From Absidia repens (taxonomy: Eukaryota > Mucoromycota > Mucoromycetes > Mucorales > Cunninghamellaceae): a stretch of DNA of 64,000 nt. The DNA lies in assembly GCA_002105175.1 (NCBI GenBank), contig MCGE01000015.1, positions 186,001 to 250,000 of the forward strand, written 5' to 3'. Numbering within the stretch: the first letter of the stretch is position 1; every line of letters starts with the position of its first letter. This document shows positions 8,889 to 20,799 of the stretch, piece after piece. Both the position numbers and the translations under genes were made by a program. The notes below the pieces were generated by a model. The model ran no database searches. It was not told the DNA's origin and saw only the letters and a program-made list of their open reading frames with translations.

Positions 8889-11862
8889 TCAGGCCTTGCG
8901 GACGAGTAATTTGGTGACTTGTAATTCAGTTTTGGCCACCTTAAGCTCATCTTGTAAAAAGTTGATATTGTCTAAAACGGATTTCTGTTGTTCCACGGTC
9001 GTCAATTGTTGTTCGATCAAAGCCAGTTGATGCGATAACGCCTGATGCTGTTCCTCTAGTCGATTTTTTTCATTACTCAGTTCGTTGATCAGTGACCAGT
9101 CATAAGCCTGAAATCCTTCCATCTTGTCTGTCATTGCTTTGGCGATGGAGGCGACTGCTAATAAGGAGGACAGAGAGGAGGAGGACGAGGAAGTCGACGG
9201 CGATGGTTCCCCCGAGTTGTATTTTTCGTTCACAATCACTTGTTCTTCGTTATACGTCAACTGTCTTGTCAATGCTGCTCTTATCAACTACTTTGACAAA
9301 TAGAATTGGTTTGATTGATTACCATTTCCCATTATATTTCATTCGTTTCTTTTTTTGGAGGAGAAGCACTTTACCTGGCTGTGGTCAGCATGTTGTCCAC
9401 ATTCCATGCTCAGTTGCTTGAGTTTGTGCTTCAGCTTGATCCGGTCCCGCCGATGCCGTAACAATACAGAGTGGGTTTCATTTTCCTATAAACTCATAAG
9501 ATGACAAGTTGAGTAAGACGATGGCATATAACTAGATATGGGACTTACTTCATTCGTAATTGGTGATACGAGTAGTTTTCGGAGGCGATGGGAAAATTTC
9601 AAATATTCATAAGGATGATTTTTGTCATTGATGGTGCAGATGGAAAGTAAATTGGTTCTTCCAGTGAGAGATGATTCCAATAGCTGGGTCAGGACATTTT
9701 TCTTTATATCGACGGGTGTATATCTGGATTAAACAATGTTGCAGGGTCAATAAAATAACAATTCGACATGGTAATCAATATTTTTTTCATTGGAAATCTA
9801 TTATTACCTTTGATCCTTTCCGGTAAGCTGGATGACTCTAGATTCAAATGCTGCTAGTCCAGTATCTTTTCTGTTGTGTCGTCTACGAAGTGAGTGATTT
9901 TGGAGATCAGCGGTAGAAGATGTCGGGGGTGGTGTACTGCCTTCGGCCAAATCAACAAACATCTATGCGATATGTCATTTGATTTATTAGCATATCACTC
10001 AACCAACACGTATTTTTTATTTCGCTTTTCGTAATGTGATCCTACCAGGTGAGATATTGTTACACGTTTTGCTGCATTTGATGAGTTTGATGACGTTGAT
10101 GTTGATGACAAAGATGCTCCAGGCATATTTGATTTTTTTGGGTGATCTGAGCACTTGTAAGATTCTATGACCTATATAGAAAAAAAAATCAATATTCGAT
10201 ATCTATTAGGTTCTCTACACTTAACTGTCGGTTTTGAATTTCACGTACGAGTTGAAATATCACATGGCTTTCCTGATATGAATGTTTGTCTGGGCAAAGA
10301 TATAGATTGGCTAAAATAAGAAGACAGAATGAGATGTTACAGATATTTCGCCGTTTGGTTTTGGTCACAAGTATGTAATTTTTCGCCCACCTTGTCCTTT
10401 ATGTATGATCCGTAAGACGTCTGTCGGTGAAGTAATGATTTCCTCTGTAAGGGGAGCTATAAATGTACTCCTCTAAGAAGATAGAATTTAGAACGTGAGT
10501 TTTTTTTTTTTTTTGTCACTTGTATTGATTTACCTTTTTGGTTTGATGGACATCGATATTGGAATTGGATGGACATAGCAAGTCATACAGGGTATCTTGA
10601 TATATTTCATAATAAGACGCACGTAAAATGAATTCTGTTCCAATTTCCTAAAATGATAATAAATGGGATAAGTTCTAGGATGTGCATTCAAACGGAAAGC
10701 ATATTTACCTTGTACATCATATCGAACAACGTTTCCAGGGACCGGAATATAACACCAGTTTCATTTCGAGAGCCTACCAAGGAATGATTTATTCGGTTAG
10801 AAACCCCATATTGACACCTTGAATTTGTTAATACCTAACTATATGTGACAAGAAAGAAGCACCGTCAGTACACGCCAATAATGAATCAATCTAGTTGATT
10901 TTACCATTATCTATAAAGTAATCAGTCATAACATACCAGTCGTGTAAAATATAACAGATGGTTAGTTTCTCTTGATTGTATATTCACACAACCCACAAAC
11001 ACTTGTCTTACCGATGATTTGCCACAACCTGATGGACCGTAGTTGAGTATGGTGCCTAAAGTGTAAAATATATACACCTGATTAGAATCGCCTTCTTGGT
11101 TTGTTTTGCGATATCTTACCATGATACCCATATAAAGATTGCCTATTGATTCACAAATAATTGATCAATGGTTGTTAGTACGATGAGTAAGTGTAGTGTA
11201 TATGTTAAAGGGTTGTTGTTGTTGTTCTTTGCCTGAGTAGGGAATATAAAGCGGGCATAATATCTTGAATCGACTTTTTTTCATGTAGGGCATGATCTAT
11301 CAAAGCAAAAAAGAAAGATAAATTTCATTTTACAAGCTGAACACGATACGTAAGTACCTGTATAAAACTTACCAAATACAAATCTTTTTCCTTTGGAGTT
11401 CACGCTATGTTGTTGTTGTTGTTGTTGTTGTTGTTGATGCTGTCGTTGGATATTCACAACGGCGCCTGAATCATCGACAAGAAGTTGAGTTCCCAAACAG
11501 TGTACCAAAACACGTGCATTGACTTGCTGCTGACCTACCATCTTGAGAGGAGACGAATGAGTGCCAGGTATTGCTGATGAATGTGGTAAGGCTAATAAGC
11601 TGGTAGATGTGCTACGTGACGATTGACTGCTAGTAGTGGTAGTGAGTACCGTTTTGGAGCCGCTACTGTTGTTGCTAAAGCTTGGTTTGAGCTGGGGAAT
11701 GTGGGAAGGTCGGCGACGTTGGACTTGAGACATAAGCGTAGATGACGATGGTTGTGGAAGGGCCAATTGAGACGGTCGAGGCAGCAAACTGGTGGATAAC
11801 GATCGTGAATCGATCTGTTGAAATGGCTTTAAAGAAGATGAGGAAGAGGAAGCTAAAGTCAT
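8889..11862 (-). CDS. Divergent kinesin-like motor protein
   Basis: Fifteen exons on the minus strand: 11862-11373, 11296-11233, 11142-11120, 11055-11012, 10910-10905, 10838-10835, 10773-10709, 10647-10534, 10472-10391, 10310-10219, 10171-10046, 9962-9808, 9723-9549, 9485-9375 and 9287-8889. The total is 1950 nt, 649 residues. A Ser-rich and poly-Gln N-terminus precedes a motor of about residues 125-480: RFVFDHALHEKKS, GYHGTILNYGPSGCGKSSIM with the P-loop, GVIFRSLETLF, ASYYEIYQDTLYDLL, ESHVIFQL, HLMFVDLAEGS and LLESSLTGRTNLLSICTI. A coiled coil follows at the C-terminus. Switch I lacks the usual SSRSH (it reads YQESH) and switch II reads DLAEGS instead of DLAGSE, so ATP hydrolysis may be altered. 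One intron (11232-11143) appears to start with GC, and two exons are only 6 and 4 nt. The ATG at 11862 was preferred because the frame upstream is a pyrimidine-rich leader. Confidence 0.88.
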
Positions 11863-12443
11863 TTCGAAGGCATCAGATAAAGGGGTAAAAAATGAAACGG
11901 AAAGAAACGGCGTGTAAAAAATGAAGAAAAAAAATGAAAATGAAAAATTTGGCATGAGCGGTGATTTAATCTGTCTGCAAAGAAAAAAGGGTTTCTATAT
12001 TGCGCTAGATCAATATAATGCTTGAGAATAACACTTTTCTCCCTGTTTTTTTATACGTTATATAGGGAGGGATTGTATAGGATTTTGAATAAGGCTGAGT
12101 CTGGTTGCCCTGAAACAAATGATCGAAGAGGCGAACGAATTTTTGGTTTCAAAGTCATTAAAAATAGGCACAACAACAGTAACAAAAGTTTAAATTATAT
12201 ACAAAATATCAATCATTTATTGTTTGCTTTGATGAGACGTCAAAAATATATAAAAGAAAGGAATGGGTAGAAGGGCTGAGGGGAAATGAGATAATGCTAA
12301 ATATGTCACAAAAGGAAATAAAATAAAATAAAACGATGTAAACTAGAGTAAAAACAAAAGATGAAGATGAAGAGTGGATAGAATAAATAAATAGAAATCT
12401 GTACAGTATATAATAACATAAGTATATATTGTATAATGGGGAT
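11863..12443. other. Intergenic region: kinesin promoter and GT 3' flank
   Basis: Both flanking genes are on the minus strand. The left part is the pyrimidine-rich (on the minus strand) kinesin leader; the right part is the AT-rich 3' flank of the next gene. No coding signal was recognised. Confidence 0.55.
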
Positions 12444-13719
12444 CTAAAGGTATTGAGGAGGTTCGATCAAGGACTTGATATGTGCAGGCACCTTGTCTTC
12501 GGGATACCGCCATTCAGGATGATTGTAGAGTTCCAAAGTGTCGCTTCTATACCATTTTGGAAAGTCCACTGCGGATGGATGTTGAAGGGAACCACTCACT
12601 TCCATTTCCAAAAGACTTGACCGACAGGCAACATCACGATGGATTTGAAGGTGATCAAATCGCGCAGGAGCAAGACTACAGCTATGACCATTCTTGTACG
12701 CCAAAAAAGTTAGAGCAGCCTGATCTTGACGATGGTTCTTTCTTGACGAGCCAGGAGGAGCAATACAATTCTTGTCCAGGCCACATTGATACCAAGGAAT
12801 AATGATGTCATCAACGATAGTACTGTTGGTTGTATCAAAGCCCACAGCGGCACCATTGCAGTTAATTTTCCGAGCATATGTACGAGCATTGGCACCATAG
12901 TAATCGTACATCCCTTGATGTGTCCAGCGACCCATGGTATAAGAGCTTCGTGGTGACCAGAATCCGCCATGTTGTTTTATCGTAGAGGGGATGTTGCGCA
13001 AAAAATCAGCCGTGACCATATTACCAGCATCTAGCCAAACCAAAGTGCCACCATATCTAATACGTGCTTCATTTACTATACCAGTTTTCCAAGCATATTC
13101 ACCTGCATTGATAGCCACATCCCAAAAGCGAGGGTATTTGAAATAATCAAATGTTTCCACATCGTCGATGAGTCCATTGGCTCTTAACTGGTCCAAGACA
13201 GGAAGTTGCGTTCTATTCATACCAATGTTGTACACTACCACACGTGGAAAGTCTTCCGGTGCAACCTGAGATCGCAATGCTTGAAGTGAGTACAAAAAGT
13301 TTTCCAATGAGCAGAGGTGGTTGGCACTAGACGCAGTGACAATCGTATAGGGAAAGTCTGTTCGCTTCACTGGTGGAATGGTGATTTGTTGTTCAGGTGA
13401 AGGTTTTTGTAATAAAATATCGTTGTCATCAAAAGATATATCCATGTCATCTGACCGGCAAAGGTGGAAGTCTGAGGTACAAGTTTCTATAATAAAAAAG
13501 AGTCAGACAATCCGTTAGTACACGAATACGTAGTAAGAGCAGTTTTCCCAGGTTTCCATTTTTCTTTTCGTTTTCCTTTTTACCTGCATGATTTACTTTC
13601 ACGCTACACATGAAGAAGAATCCAAGTAGGAAGACAATGATAAGTTGAATAACGATCAATTTCTTGGACATTGGTTTTTGAGAAGAGCCTGAAACTGATC
13701 GTGGAAGAGAGACAACCAT
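12444..13719 (-). CDS. Type II membrane protein, glycosyltransferase-like
   Basis: Two exons (13719-13584, 13486-12444) encode 392 residues. A short basic N-terminus (MSKKL) is followed by one hydrophobic segment, IVIQLIIVFLLGFFFMC, about residues 21-38, typical of a Golgi signal-anchor. The luminal part has PYTIVTASSANHLCSLENFL, RVVVYNIGMN, YFKYPRFWDVAINAGEYAWK, GGTLVWLDAGNMV and RSSYTMGRWTHQGMYDYY, plus several Cys and N-glycosylation sequons. The arrangement (Rossmann-like start, then a DxG-type acidic motif inside VWLDAGN) suggests a nucleotide-sugar glycosyltransferase of a DUF1647-like group. The family name is from memory, and donor and acceptor are unknown. The ATG was chosen because it immediately precedes the membrane anchor and follows an untranslated AT-rich leader. 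Confidence 0.7.
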
Positions 13720-16067
13720 TTTATCCTTTGGGTGCTTTTTTTTATTTATTTTTGAAGTAGGCGGATAAAAATGGAGATATTAAGAGGTATATAAATAAAA
13801 CCAAGATATAATGATAAAAAGGAAAAGAGAAGGGAAGAAAGGGTGGGCTTTTATAATCGTACTATTTATTATTATTATTATTTTTTTTTGCACCAAAATT
13901 GTTTAAGCCCAGAGGCCCAAAACAGAAAAAAAAATGCGGTGATTTAATTCACAGTGAAAGCCTAATCCTGGCCCCACCGTTATTTTTAGTAACACTCTGT
14001 TCGGTTTACCGAAAAAGTATTGTTTTTCACTAAAGAGTTCCAGATCTAAATGCAACCTATGTTGACATCACTAGAGTGATTTTGGTTCAAAAAGATATAA
14101 AATTGAAATTAAACGTTTAAACATTTTGTTTTTCTCTACATAATCGGTTTTTTAGCAAATAGCCCCAGGATCGTCATTCAACAGTACATACAATGCGCAT
14201 GCTCCAGCTTATCAATGGTGATATGATTGCCATGATCGTCTTCATACTTTTTTCATGTTGATATGAGCCCCTATTCTTTCGCGTTGCCTTTCAGCTCCGC
14301 TCACCGCCAAACCAGTTTCAGTTTTGGGCAATCATGCCTAAAAACAAACAGCATCAAAACAAAAACAATGACAGCAGGGATGGACACAAAAAGAGCACAC
14401 ACAAACATACAGTTATAGTAAAAAGTGACAATTAGCATAGTTGTGGCTGAACATATTTAAAAAATCTGAAATGGGCTTAAAAAAAGTTTTTGCTCAGGTC
14501 ACGGAACATTTGAGATTAAAATAGATCGTTTACCTACCAAAAAAAAAAAAAGAAGACCAGACTCAGTAAAGAGCATGACATTAACAGTCTTCAAACATAA
14601 GATTTGAGAGGACCTAAACATATATAAATATGTAGACTTCTACCTATTTAGTTACAACAGAAGGGAAAAAAAATGATTTTTTTCATGCATTGCTGAGAAC
14701 CAATCATGAGCAATCGTCCCTACCTGACTTGGAGTGTGGGCATTTAGACTAACTCTCATTGGAGGAGATTTTTGACCGCAGGAAAAAAAAGGGTTGCTTC
14801 CTTTTTCTTTTCTGATCGCATATTTTTCTATTATGTATGTATGAGTTCCTAAATAAAAATATTAAATAAGAAAAACCGGGAATTTCTTCCGCTGTTTCTT
14901 TTTTTTTTTTTGTCGTTCGCCAGGATTTTTTATCATAGTGCGCAGTTTAATTTTGTGTACTTGAGATATTTAGGCAAAACCTCAAACTACCCTGCGAAAT
15001 TTTTGACTTCAAATTTTGTGGAATTTGCATTTTTGGGATCAGAGACGAAATTTACATTGAAAATTATATTCGCAAACTGTAAATCACAAGAATGTCTGTG
15101 AAAATTAGGCAGCTTCTTTTTACTACCTTGCACAGTCAACACTTTTCAACGCCCACCACAACGAATATGTTTTTGATGAAATGTGCCTTCATTCATCATA
15201 CTGTGGCTATCTGCGCAAGTTGCAAAAAGATGGTCATAGTAGACGTACTAGCAACAAGAAATTATGAGCCCCCTTGATTTTTTTTAAATACAGCGTCCCT
15301 TTTTTTTAAAGGATGTCGCCTGCCTTGACTGAATGGAATTAAATAGATTTGGATCAAGGACCGATTATAGTATTAAGGCATTAATAATATAAAGCGATAT
15401 TTATATAGTTAACGTGATCTTGCTTTTCGCTTATATCATTTTTTTTTTTTTTTTTTTTTGTGATCTTAACACTCTTGCACAGTTTGATGGCAATTTGGTA
15501 CTTTGTTTACCATTTTTCTTTAAAAAAAACTTATTGTGCAAAAAACCTGGTGGGAGGTAAGCTCCTGGGCCACAGAAATAAGAATATTTGACGAACAGAT
15601 ACACAAAACTGCATTTGGAGGTAAATCCTCTGTATAGCACTTAAAGACGATGTATGATATGCTATAAACTATTGAAGGCCTTCACTGTACAGTTAATATA
15701 TTTTTATAGAGCAAAACATATCGTTAGATCAACAAAAGGGGTAAGCAATTTATAGTGAGTGACAACCTATTCTACATTAGAGGAACGGTCTATTCTACAA
15801 CGTGTGTGACGAATTATTCTAAATAAGAAGGGCACGCAAAGGCATCGTGACAGTTGTCTTGAGCACCGACGCTGTGCAAAGCAGGGTACTATTAAAAAAG
15901 AAAAGAAAACCACCATGTTGCCGATAAAAGTTTCTGTCAAATAGCACAATCATGCTGAATATGTTTCATGGTGTTAAGAATAAAAAAAACATATTTCCTT
16001 TTTTATACCTACCTACTCAAAGAAATCACAAACCAAATCCCACAGGAGACAAAAAAAAAAAAAAGCA

Positions 16068-16820
16068 AATGAAATCCCGCCGACGTGGATTTATAATTCT
16101 TTCCCGTTTTATCTTCGCGCTCTTTTCTTTTCTTTTTCTTTTTGTTCTTCACAATTGTGGCCCCTATGGGTTATGGTGGACATAGAATAGTGCCAGGACT
16201 AGATTAAAAGGGTTTTCAGCCCAGGGATTTCAACATGCATGGGGGAAACCTTTTACTTTAGATTCAGGATTTAGGACCACCCTTAGTTGGCTTTTTGGAC
16301 CCTCATTAGCTTAGTTTTGTGTTAGTTTGTCATAGTCTGCGTCTATATAAGAATAAAATATGTCTCTTTTCACTTGCTTCAACGAAATGTGCCCCATAAT
16401 TTTCTCTCGTGTTTTGCAAAATAGATTTTTTTTTTTTTTACTAGCATCAATCCCGTTTAATGCTTTGATCGTTTGTCGTGTTTCAATGAAAAAAAAAAAA
16501 AAAGACAGTTTCAGTTTTCCACATGCCTTATACAATATTTAAGCTCCCATTTTACAACCGTTCCTTTACGTTCCTTTAGAATAGCATTGACCTTTCATCA
16601 AATATCAAAATAGTCTTCTCATCATAGTACCTCTAATAGAACCTTTTATTAAAGTCCCTGTTGAAATGAAGCATTCTCCTCTGCTTTCTCGTCCTCCTAC
16701 CCCACTATGACTACTTTTCACACCCAGAGAATGGTTAGCAGTTCAAGGTCTTTTCAAATGAAACATAGCTCCATTCTTTGCTCTATCATTCGTATCAATA
16801 GAACTTGTCTGTGCAACCAA
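16068..16820 (+). repeat. Dispersed repeat family, copy 2
   Basis: The head reads AAATCCCGCCGACGTGG (E-box core changed by one base). The T-rich part is followed by the core AGGGATTTCAACATGCATGG near 16220, CCATAATTTTCTCTC, and later the shared CACTATGACTACTTTTC tail. It is diverged by point changes and small indels. The right edge is approximate. Confidence 0.7.
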
Positions 16821-18075
16821 AGTGGTATAACATGTATAATATAACCCCTCTTTTTTCTGTTGCCTGCTGAGCTTTTTCTATTTCTTTTTATTGTATAAAT
16901 GAATATATGTAGTCCTGTGAGTCCCACTCGTGACGAGAAATGACCAAAACAGCGAGTCGCGACTATCCTTTTATTCGGACTAGCTGAAATCCTTTTATTT
17001 CTCTCTCTCCCTTGGTTTTAAGAGTAAGTCGACCTCAAAACCATAAAACTGGGGGGGGGGTGTTCAATATCTTATTGAAAAAAAAGATAACTATATAAGG
17101 AGAACAAGTACAAGTAATTACATTGATAGGTTGGTAATTTTCTTTTCTTCTTTATTACCATAGATCAATGATCATATATCATTGAATTTGGTATTGGGCT
17201 TCTTCCCTGTAAATTTTGTGCACAAGAATGTTAGTCATACGATACGTATATGCTGGAGAAATATTTGATATAAATGGACCTTGAACAATGCATGCCTCTT
17301 TAGAGCGAAAGAGCCGAAAAAAAAAATCCAGACACTTTTTTCTATGAAAATGTAAAATATTGCTCTAAAAATTTCCATAAAATATTACACGATCCAAGTC
17401 AAACAATACCCAACGAGCAACCCAACCCAATAATAATAAAAGTAGATAAATAAATGAAATATAAATGCACCACATACAGTCAAGTTGTAGTATATATTGA
17501 GGCATTCGTGTTTATTCAATTAAGGCATAGTGGTAAATATATATGTATATATATAGGCGAAACAAAGAGACAACTAATCAAGTAATGAGGATAGATCATT
17601 CTATTTTGGGTGATATACTATTATACAAGGAAGATTGGGATAAACTAAACTACTCCATGTTGCGTCCAAAACCATCAAGTATTAAATCGCTTTAAAAGGA
17701 AGCGGAGTTTCACGATACATCGGTTGTTTGAATGATGAGATGGTGGTGCTGAAAAAGGGAAGAGGGTGAGGCTGCTGACTGGCAAGAGTTCTTTTGAAAA
17801 AGTAGAGTAAACTGCCTTGCAATCAACATTGAATTGCAAGTACCGATTTTAAATGATGGGATTTTGATGTCTTGAGAAGAAACAAACGTGATGCATGGTG
17901 AGGCAAGGTTTATAAAGAAGAGAGGGCCATGGCACTACCGTTGAATGGTGCGACTTGCTATAAAAATAAGAGAAAGCCACCACACCGCCACCGCTGAATG
18001 ATAGTGGTTTTCATCATGAAAATAGAATATGTTGATCATGTTGCATGGCTTATTGTAAAAAAAAAGAGAAGATGT

Positions 18076-18760
18076 GATTTTAAATCCCGCCCACGTGGAA
18101 ATATTTATTTTCTCTCGCCCGCCTTTTTTATTTTTTCGACTCTCTTCTTAATTATTTTTTTCCCCTTCTTTTTTTTTTTTTTTTCACCATTCAACCTTTA
18201 TGGGGTTATGCTGGACTTGGAATAGTGTCAGGACTAATTTAGAAGGGGGGTTCAGCTAAGGGATCTCAAGATGCATGGGGAAATCCTTTCATTCTGGATT
18301 CAGGATTTGGAACCACCAACAGATGACTTTTTGGAGTCCCCATTAGCTTATATAGTATGTCCATAGTTTGTATATACATATGAATAAAATACATTTGAAT
18401 AAAATATGCCAAATCTTACTTTCTTCAATAAAAAATCCACTCTAGTCATTTCAAGCTTTGTATGTACTGTATATAAGTTTCGTTTTTCCCATCGTTCTTT
18501 TAGATTAGTGTTGACCATTATTCAGATCTCCATTAGCTTTTATACACCCTGCAATAGGTACCTTATTACAAAGAACCCCCTGCCTTTCAATTTAGTGTTG
18601 TTTATATTACTTTGCTTCAATAAAATACATTTTCTTTACCATCCTCTGACCCATTATATAATAAACAAAATTGTGATACATGAATACATTTTCTGGTACC
18701 ACTTCTCTCAGATTTTTTTAAGATACACCCGTCAAGTATCAATGAATAGTTGACATCCTA
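18076..18760 (+). repeat. Dispersed repeat family, copy 3
   Basis: The head TTTAAATCCCGCCCACGTGG (CACGTG 18092-18097) is the cleanest in the window. The core AGGGATCTCAAGATGCATGG lies near 18260, and a doubled GAATAAAATA block near 18380-18405. A later GCTTCAATAAAATACATTTT block and CCTCTGACCCATTATATAAT match copies 1 and 4. Confidence 0.75.
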
Positions 18761-19350
18761 AATTTTGATTTTATATTATATTTACTGAACGATTGAACTT
18801 GGACCTTTTAAAATTTCTAGTAGCCGCTCATAAACGATCGAAAACAATCTTTCTACCAGCTTTTTACAAACTCTAGCCGCAACAAGAATTGATTCAATAT
18901 ACCATGCTCCTATCGAACCCTATGATCTACAGGCATTACTTGGTATGCAAACGTTCCTTTAACCGCCAAATTATTTGATTTATTATTTATTATTATTCCA
19001 GCATAGTAGTACTTATTATTTCAAACTTTTTTGACTACCAAGTCTATATTACATTAATTTATTCTATATAATTGTTTCTCAATCAAAGAAATATTTCCCC
19101 TGAACGGATTTTGAATCCATAAAGCATTTTTTCCACTTTCACTATACAACTGGTTGAATTTTAGGGTGAAAAATTCTGGTGCTCACTCTAATAAAAGTAA
19201 AAACTTACAAAACAATTTCCAGTTACGACCTGATAACCAAAATTAGCCGTAACAACACCCAAAAATGCACAAAAGTAGCTGTAACACTCCTGACGAAGTC
19301 AACAATTCCAAGTCCGCTATATCAATGGTGAAAAATACAAAAAAGAAAGC

Positions 19351-19421
19351 TCTCAGACGGGGAATTGAACCCCGGTCTCCCGCGTGACAGGCGGGGATAC
19401 TAACCACTATACTATCTAAGA
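19351..19421 (-). tRNA. tRNA-Asp(GTC)
   Basis: The minus strand folds as a cloverleaf. The acceptor stem pairs TCTTAGA with TCTGAGA (one G-U). The anticodon stem-loop is CCGCCTGTCACGCGG with anticodon GTC. The T arm is CCGGGGTTCAATTCCCCG, with box B GGTTCAATT, and box A is in TAGTATAGTGGTTAGTA. There is no intron. On the minus strand a T6 run (Pol III terminator) follows within about 10 nt. The sequence closely matches the usual eukaryotic tRNA-Asp. Confidence 0.95.
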
Positions 19422-19542
19422 AGAAGTTAAAGAAGAAACCGTGCGCAGTAATTTATCTCTCTTATATATTTTTAGCTACACAGCGGAAAAAAATTGATTT
19501 TATTGATTGATCATCGTCTATATTTTTCTCATTATAGACAAT

Positions 19543-19676
19543 GTCATTGGACGATAAATAAGTATTTACAGGTCTATGATAATCACTTATTGGACGATAC
19601 AAGGGTATAAACGGGTTTATGATGATCACTTATTGGACGATACAAGGTATATACGGACTGATACGATAACTCATTT
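19543..19676 (+). repeat. Tandem repeat, about 43-bp unit, three degenerate copies
   Basis: The block YYATTGGACGATA recurs at about 19543, 19587 and 19629, each followed by a TATTTAC/TATAAAC/TATATAC segment and GATRATCAC. It lies upstream of the minus-strand tRNA-Asp, starting about 120 bp away. Function is unknown. Confidence 0.75.
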
Positions 19677-19848
19677 GAGATACACACTTCTTGACATCAA
19701 TACTATAGCTTCTATACATTCATATAATTGGGTCAACAAAAAGGGCTTTTTTATTCAAACGTAATAATAATGATAATAATACTACCAATACTACATACAA
19801 ATAACTATAATAATAATAAAATACAACTAATATTAACTATACAGAGAT

Positions 19849-19885
19849 ACTACATACTACATACTACATACTACATACTACATAC
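19849..19885 (+). repeat. (TACTACA)n heptanucleotide array
   Basis: Five consecutive TACTACA units are followed by TACC. It is a simple satellite in the gene-poor region, next to C6A4-type runs at 19896-19920. Confidence 0.85.
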
Positions 19886-20151
19886 CTAACAAACCCCCCA
19901 AAACCCCCCAAAAAAAAAACCCGAAACTACTGCTAAATAGCTTCTGAAGGAGCTTTCTCCAACAGAAGCAAAGATAGGCCATTATCACCTCGGACGCAGC
20001 AACATCATTCAGTATGAAGCAGGGGAAGTTGTGCTATAAGAGAATAGTATGAGTGTACTGTTTTGCAGAAGGCAATGTTTTGTTCGTGCAATTACCTTAC
20101 ATCTTGGGCAAATATTTGAAATGTTGTAGAAGGGAACCAAGTCATATCTAC

Positions 20152-20155
<4 letters not shown>

Positions 20156-20210
<55 letters not shown>
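20156..20210 (+). repeat. 55-base poly(A) run
   Basis: An uninterrupted run of about 55 A lies between non-coding flanks. The length is as assembled and could be inexact. It may be a retroposed tail or slippage. Confidence 0.85.
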
Positions 20211-20211
<1 letters not shown>

Positions 20212-20325
20212 GTTTGGCCTACGAGAACAGGATATGAAAAACTTAGTATGTGTGAAAAAGCGACACGTAGTGCTGTTTCACCACCCAGTTTTCTTACCTT
20301 TTAGTTATTCTCCACAAAAGATGAC

Positions 20326-20580
20326 AAAAGCAATGTGCAGCGCTAAAGGGTAAAAAGACAAGTGATAAGTGAGAATGCCTTTTTTTGGGGGGAGGTCCTA
20401 CAATCAGATGCTTGCCGGTCTGTAAACAGAGATGAAGAAAAGGAAGGCAAGAGTAATGTACGGCTCTAACGGATAAAAGGCAGAAGTGATAAGTGAGAAT
20501 GCCTTTTTTTTTTTTTTGGGGGGGGGTTCTACTTTCAGATGCTTACCGGGCTGTCAACAGAGATGAAGAAAAGAGACAAG
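20326..20580 (+). repeat. Tandem duplication, unit about 123 bp
   Basis: Two diverged copies share AAGTGATAAGTGAGAATGCC, a T-run to G-run switch, TCAGATGCTTRCCGG and AACAGAGATGAAGAAAAG. The first is about 20326-20448 and the second about 20449-20580. The T-run has expanded in the second copy. Confidence 0.85.
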
Positions 20581-20799
20581 CAAACATCACCGGTTGCCGG
20601 TTGGAATAGTTCATAGCAGTTACCTATTCAAAAAACAAAAACACCTTACAAGAAATCCATGATGGCTAGGGTGATGATAAAAAAAAAAAAAAAAAACAAA
20701 AGGAAGAAGAAGCAACATAAAAAATAAGAATAAAATAAATAAATAAAAAAAAAAAAAAGCAAAAAAAAAGAAAGGCTCCGCCTCCTCAATTTATATTTA

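Larger units (their letters stand above)
13720..19350. other. Gene-poor region
   Basis: No protein-coding gene is supported over 5.6 kb. Two dispersed repeat copies (about 16.07-16.82 and 18.08-18.76 kb) and many A or T runs occur. Open frames such as the one at 14910-15101 are AT-rich and lack recognisable features. Confidence 0.6.

Noticed and set aside
10922..11011. Continuous open frame past the kinesin P-loop
   Set aside because: It continues through a GTAAGA donor into sequence with no kinesin similarity and ends at a stop; the microexon path restores the family sequence.
11863..11955. Signal-peptide-like Phe-rich start of the kinesin frame
   Set aside because: It is only the translated pyrimidine-rich leader. 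A cytoskeletal motor should not carry a signal peptide.
19849..19885. TACTACA array as a possible CRISPR
   Set aside because: There are no spacers; it is a head-to-tail heptamer in a eukaryotic genome.
19896..19920. C6A4-type runs as interstitial telomere repeats
   Set aside because: Only two imperfect units, not matching TTAGGG-type or another known fungal telomere sequence.
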